DNA of 6,535 nt. Origin: Synergistota bacterium. GTDB lineage: Bacteria; Synergistota; JAGHAJ01. The notes under the pieces are model-generated. The model did not search any database and was not told where the DNA came from. It saw nothing but the letters and a program-made list of their open reading frames with translations. The translations under genes and the position numbers were made by a program. The stretch covers positions 1-6,535 of the forward strand of contig JAGHAJ010000244.1 of assembly GCA_021161545.1 (NCBI GenBank), written 5' to 3'. Position 1 is the stretch's first letter; each line of letters begins with the position of its first letter. Shown here one piece after another: positions 6,245-6,535 of the stretch.

Positions 6245-6249
6245 GTTTT
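6212..6249 (+). terminator. operon terminator palindrome embedded in the hydE coding end
   Basis: Positions 6212-6241 are a perfect 30-bp palindrome centred on GTTAAC. As RNA it gives a 13-bp stem rich in G-C with a TTAA loop. It is followed by TAGG and then TTTT (6246-6249), a weak U-tract. It lies between the end of the plus-strand operon and a convergent minus-strand gene remnant, which suits an intrinsic terminator. The hydE stop codon TAG (6242-6244) comes immediately after the palindrome, so translating ribosomes would cover the stem until they terminate. No T-tract follows on the minus strand, so bidirectional function is less likely. Confidence 0.7.
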
Positions 6250-6535
6250 ACTGTAGCATGTCCCTCTCATTTGGTGAATTTATTATTTGATTGAATTCTT
6301 CAATGGATAGATACTGTGGTGTATATGTTCCATTCCACCTTTTGATGAGTTTCATAAACGCTCTCATTTGTGTTTTTCAGGTGTTCCTGAAGGTCCTTTA
6401 TGTTTAATTCTTCTACCATTGTACCTACTTTTAGTGCTTCGAGTAATGATGTACTTCCCTTCTTGACGAGATTGTTGTATATCTCCTGGAGTTTTTTGTT
6501 TTCGAACACCCATTTTGTCATTTGTTGCTTTAACA
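6248..6535 (-). pseudogene. degraded DUF2202 ferritin-like protein, C-terminal part, frameshifted
   Basis: Read on the minus strand, one frame (from the window edge to about 6372) gives FENKKLQEIYNNLVKKG, then SLLEALKVGTMVEELNIKDLQEHLKNT, the second half of a DUF2202 ferritin-like helical domain. After a one-base frame change, a second frame (about 6370 to the TAA at 6248-6250) gives MRAFMKLIKRWNGTYTPQYL and SIEEFNQIINSP, the usual C-terminus of the same family. The helix expected between LKNT and MRAF (a VYENL...GSRNH type of segment) is missing, roughly 15-20 residues from memory of the family. The cause looks like an internal deletion not divisible by three. The N-terminal half lies beyond the window. 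Other DUF2202 proteins are thought to be ferritin-like, with unknown function. The two homologous frames are seen; loss of function is inference. Confidence 0.75.

Noticed and set aside
6300-6521. A complete 73-residue minus-strand gene starting at ATG 6521
   Set aside because: The frame stays open upstream to the window edge and its last part after LKNT is out of frame with the recognisable DUF2202 C-terminus, so it is a fragment of a broken gene.

Overview
The window is almost entirely one tightly packed plus-strand operon for [FeFe]-hydrogenase H-cluster maturation. In order it encodes a small polytopic membrane protein resembling an ECF-transporter S component (128-613), a TM1266-family putative hydrogenase-system regulator (610-858), an aspartase/fumarase-superfamily lyase (855-2240), HydF (2237-3538), HydG (3501-5012), an unrecognised 88-residue protein (4987-5253) and HydE (5240-6244). 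All six junctions overlap, by 4 to 38 nt with the starts chosen here, so translational coupling is likely throughout. No hydrogenase structural gene lies in the window.

The host is a bacterium with an anaerobic, hydrogen-metabolising lifestyle, because HydE, HydF and HydG have no other known role. Heavy use of AGA/AGG for Arg and ATA for Ile, and the charged proteins, would suit a thermophilic or deep-branching anaerobe. I cannot name a taxon from this sequence.

Region by region: positions 1-127 hold no supportable gene but contain a hairpin plus T-rich tract (63-102) just before the first gene, and an alternative pairing that could compete with it. Positions 128-6244 are the operon. The last ten hydE codons are a perfect 30-bp palindrome that also serves as the probable transcription terminator. 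Positions 6248-6535 hold, on the minus strand, the C-terminal part of a DUF2202 ferritin-like gene broken by a frameshifting internal deletion.

How the genes would work together: HydG splits tyrosine to make CO and cyanide on an Fe-Cys synthon, HydE processes that synthon, and HydF is the GTPase scaffold that assembles the 2Fe subcluster and passes it to the hydrogenase. The lyase could release ammonia, which is relevant to the nitrogen of the bridging dithiomethylamine ligand. The TM1266-like protein and the membrane protein are plausible regulatory and uptake partners.

The most notable feature is that the set looks non-canonical. HydG has lost the middle cysteine of its C-terminal CX2CX22C auxiliary-cluster motif and gained one three residues later. 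The lyase has Glu at an active-site position normally His or Gln and lacks the conserved SGPRxG loop. An unrecognised small protein sits between hydG and hydE. Together these may mark a variant H-cluster maturation system.
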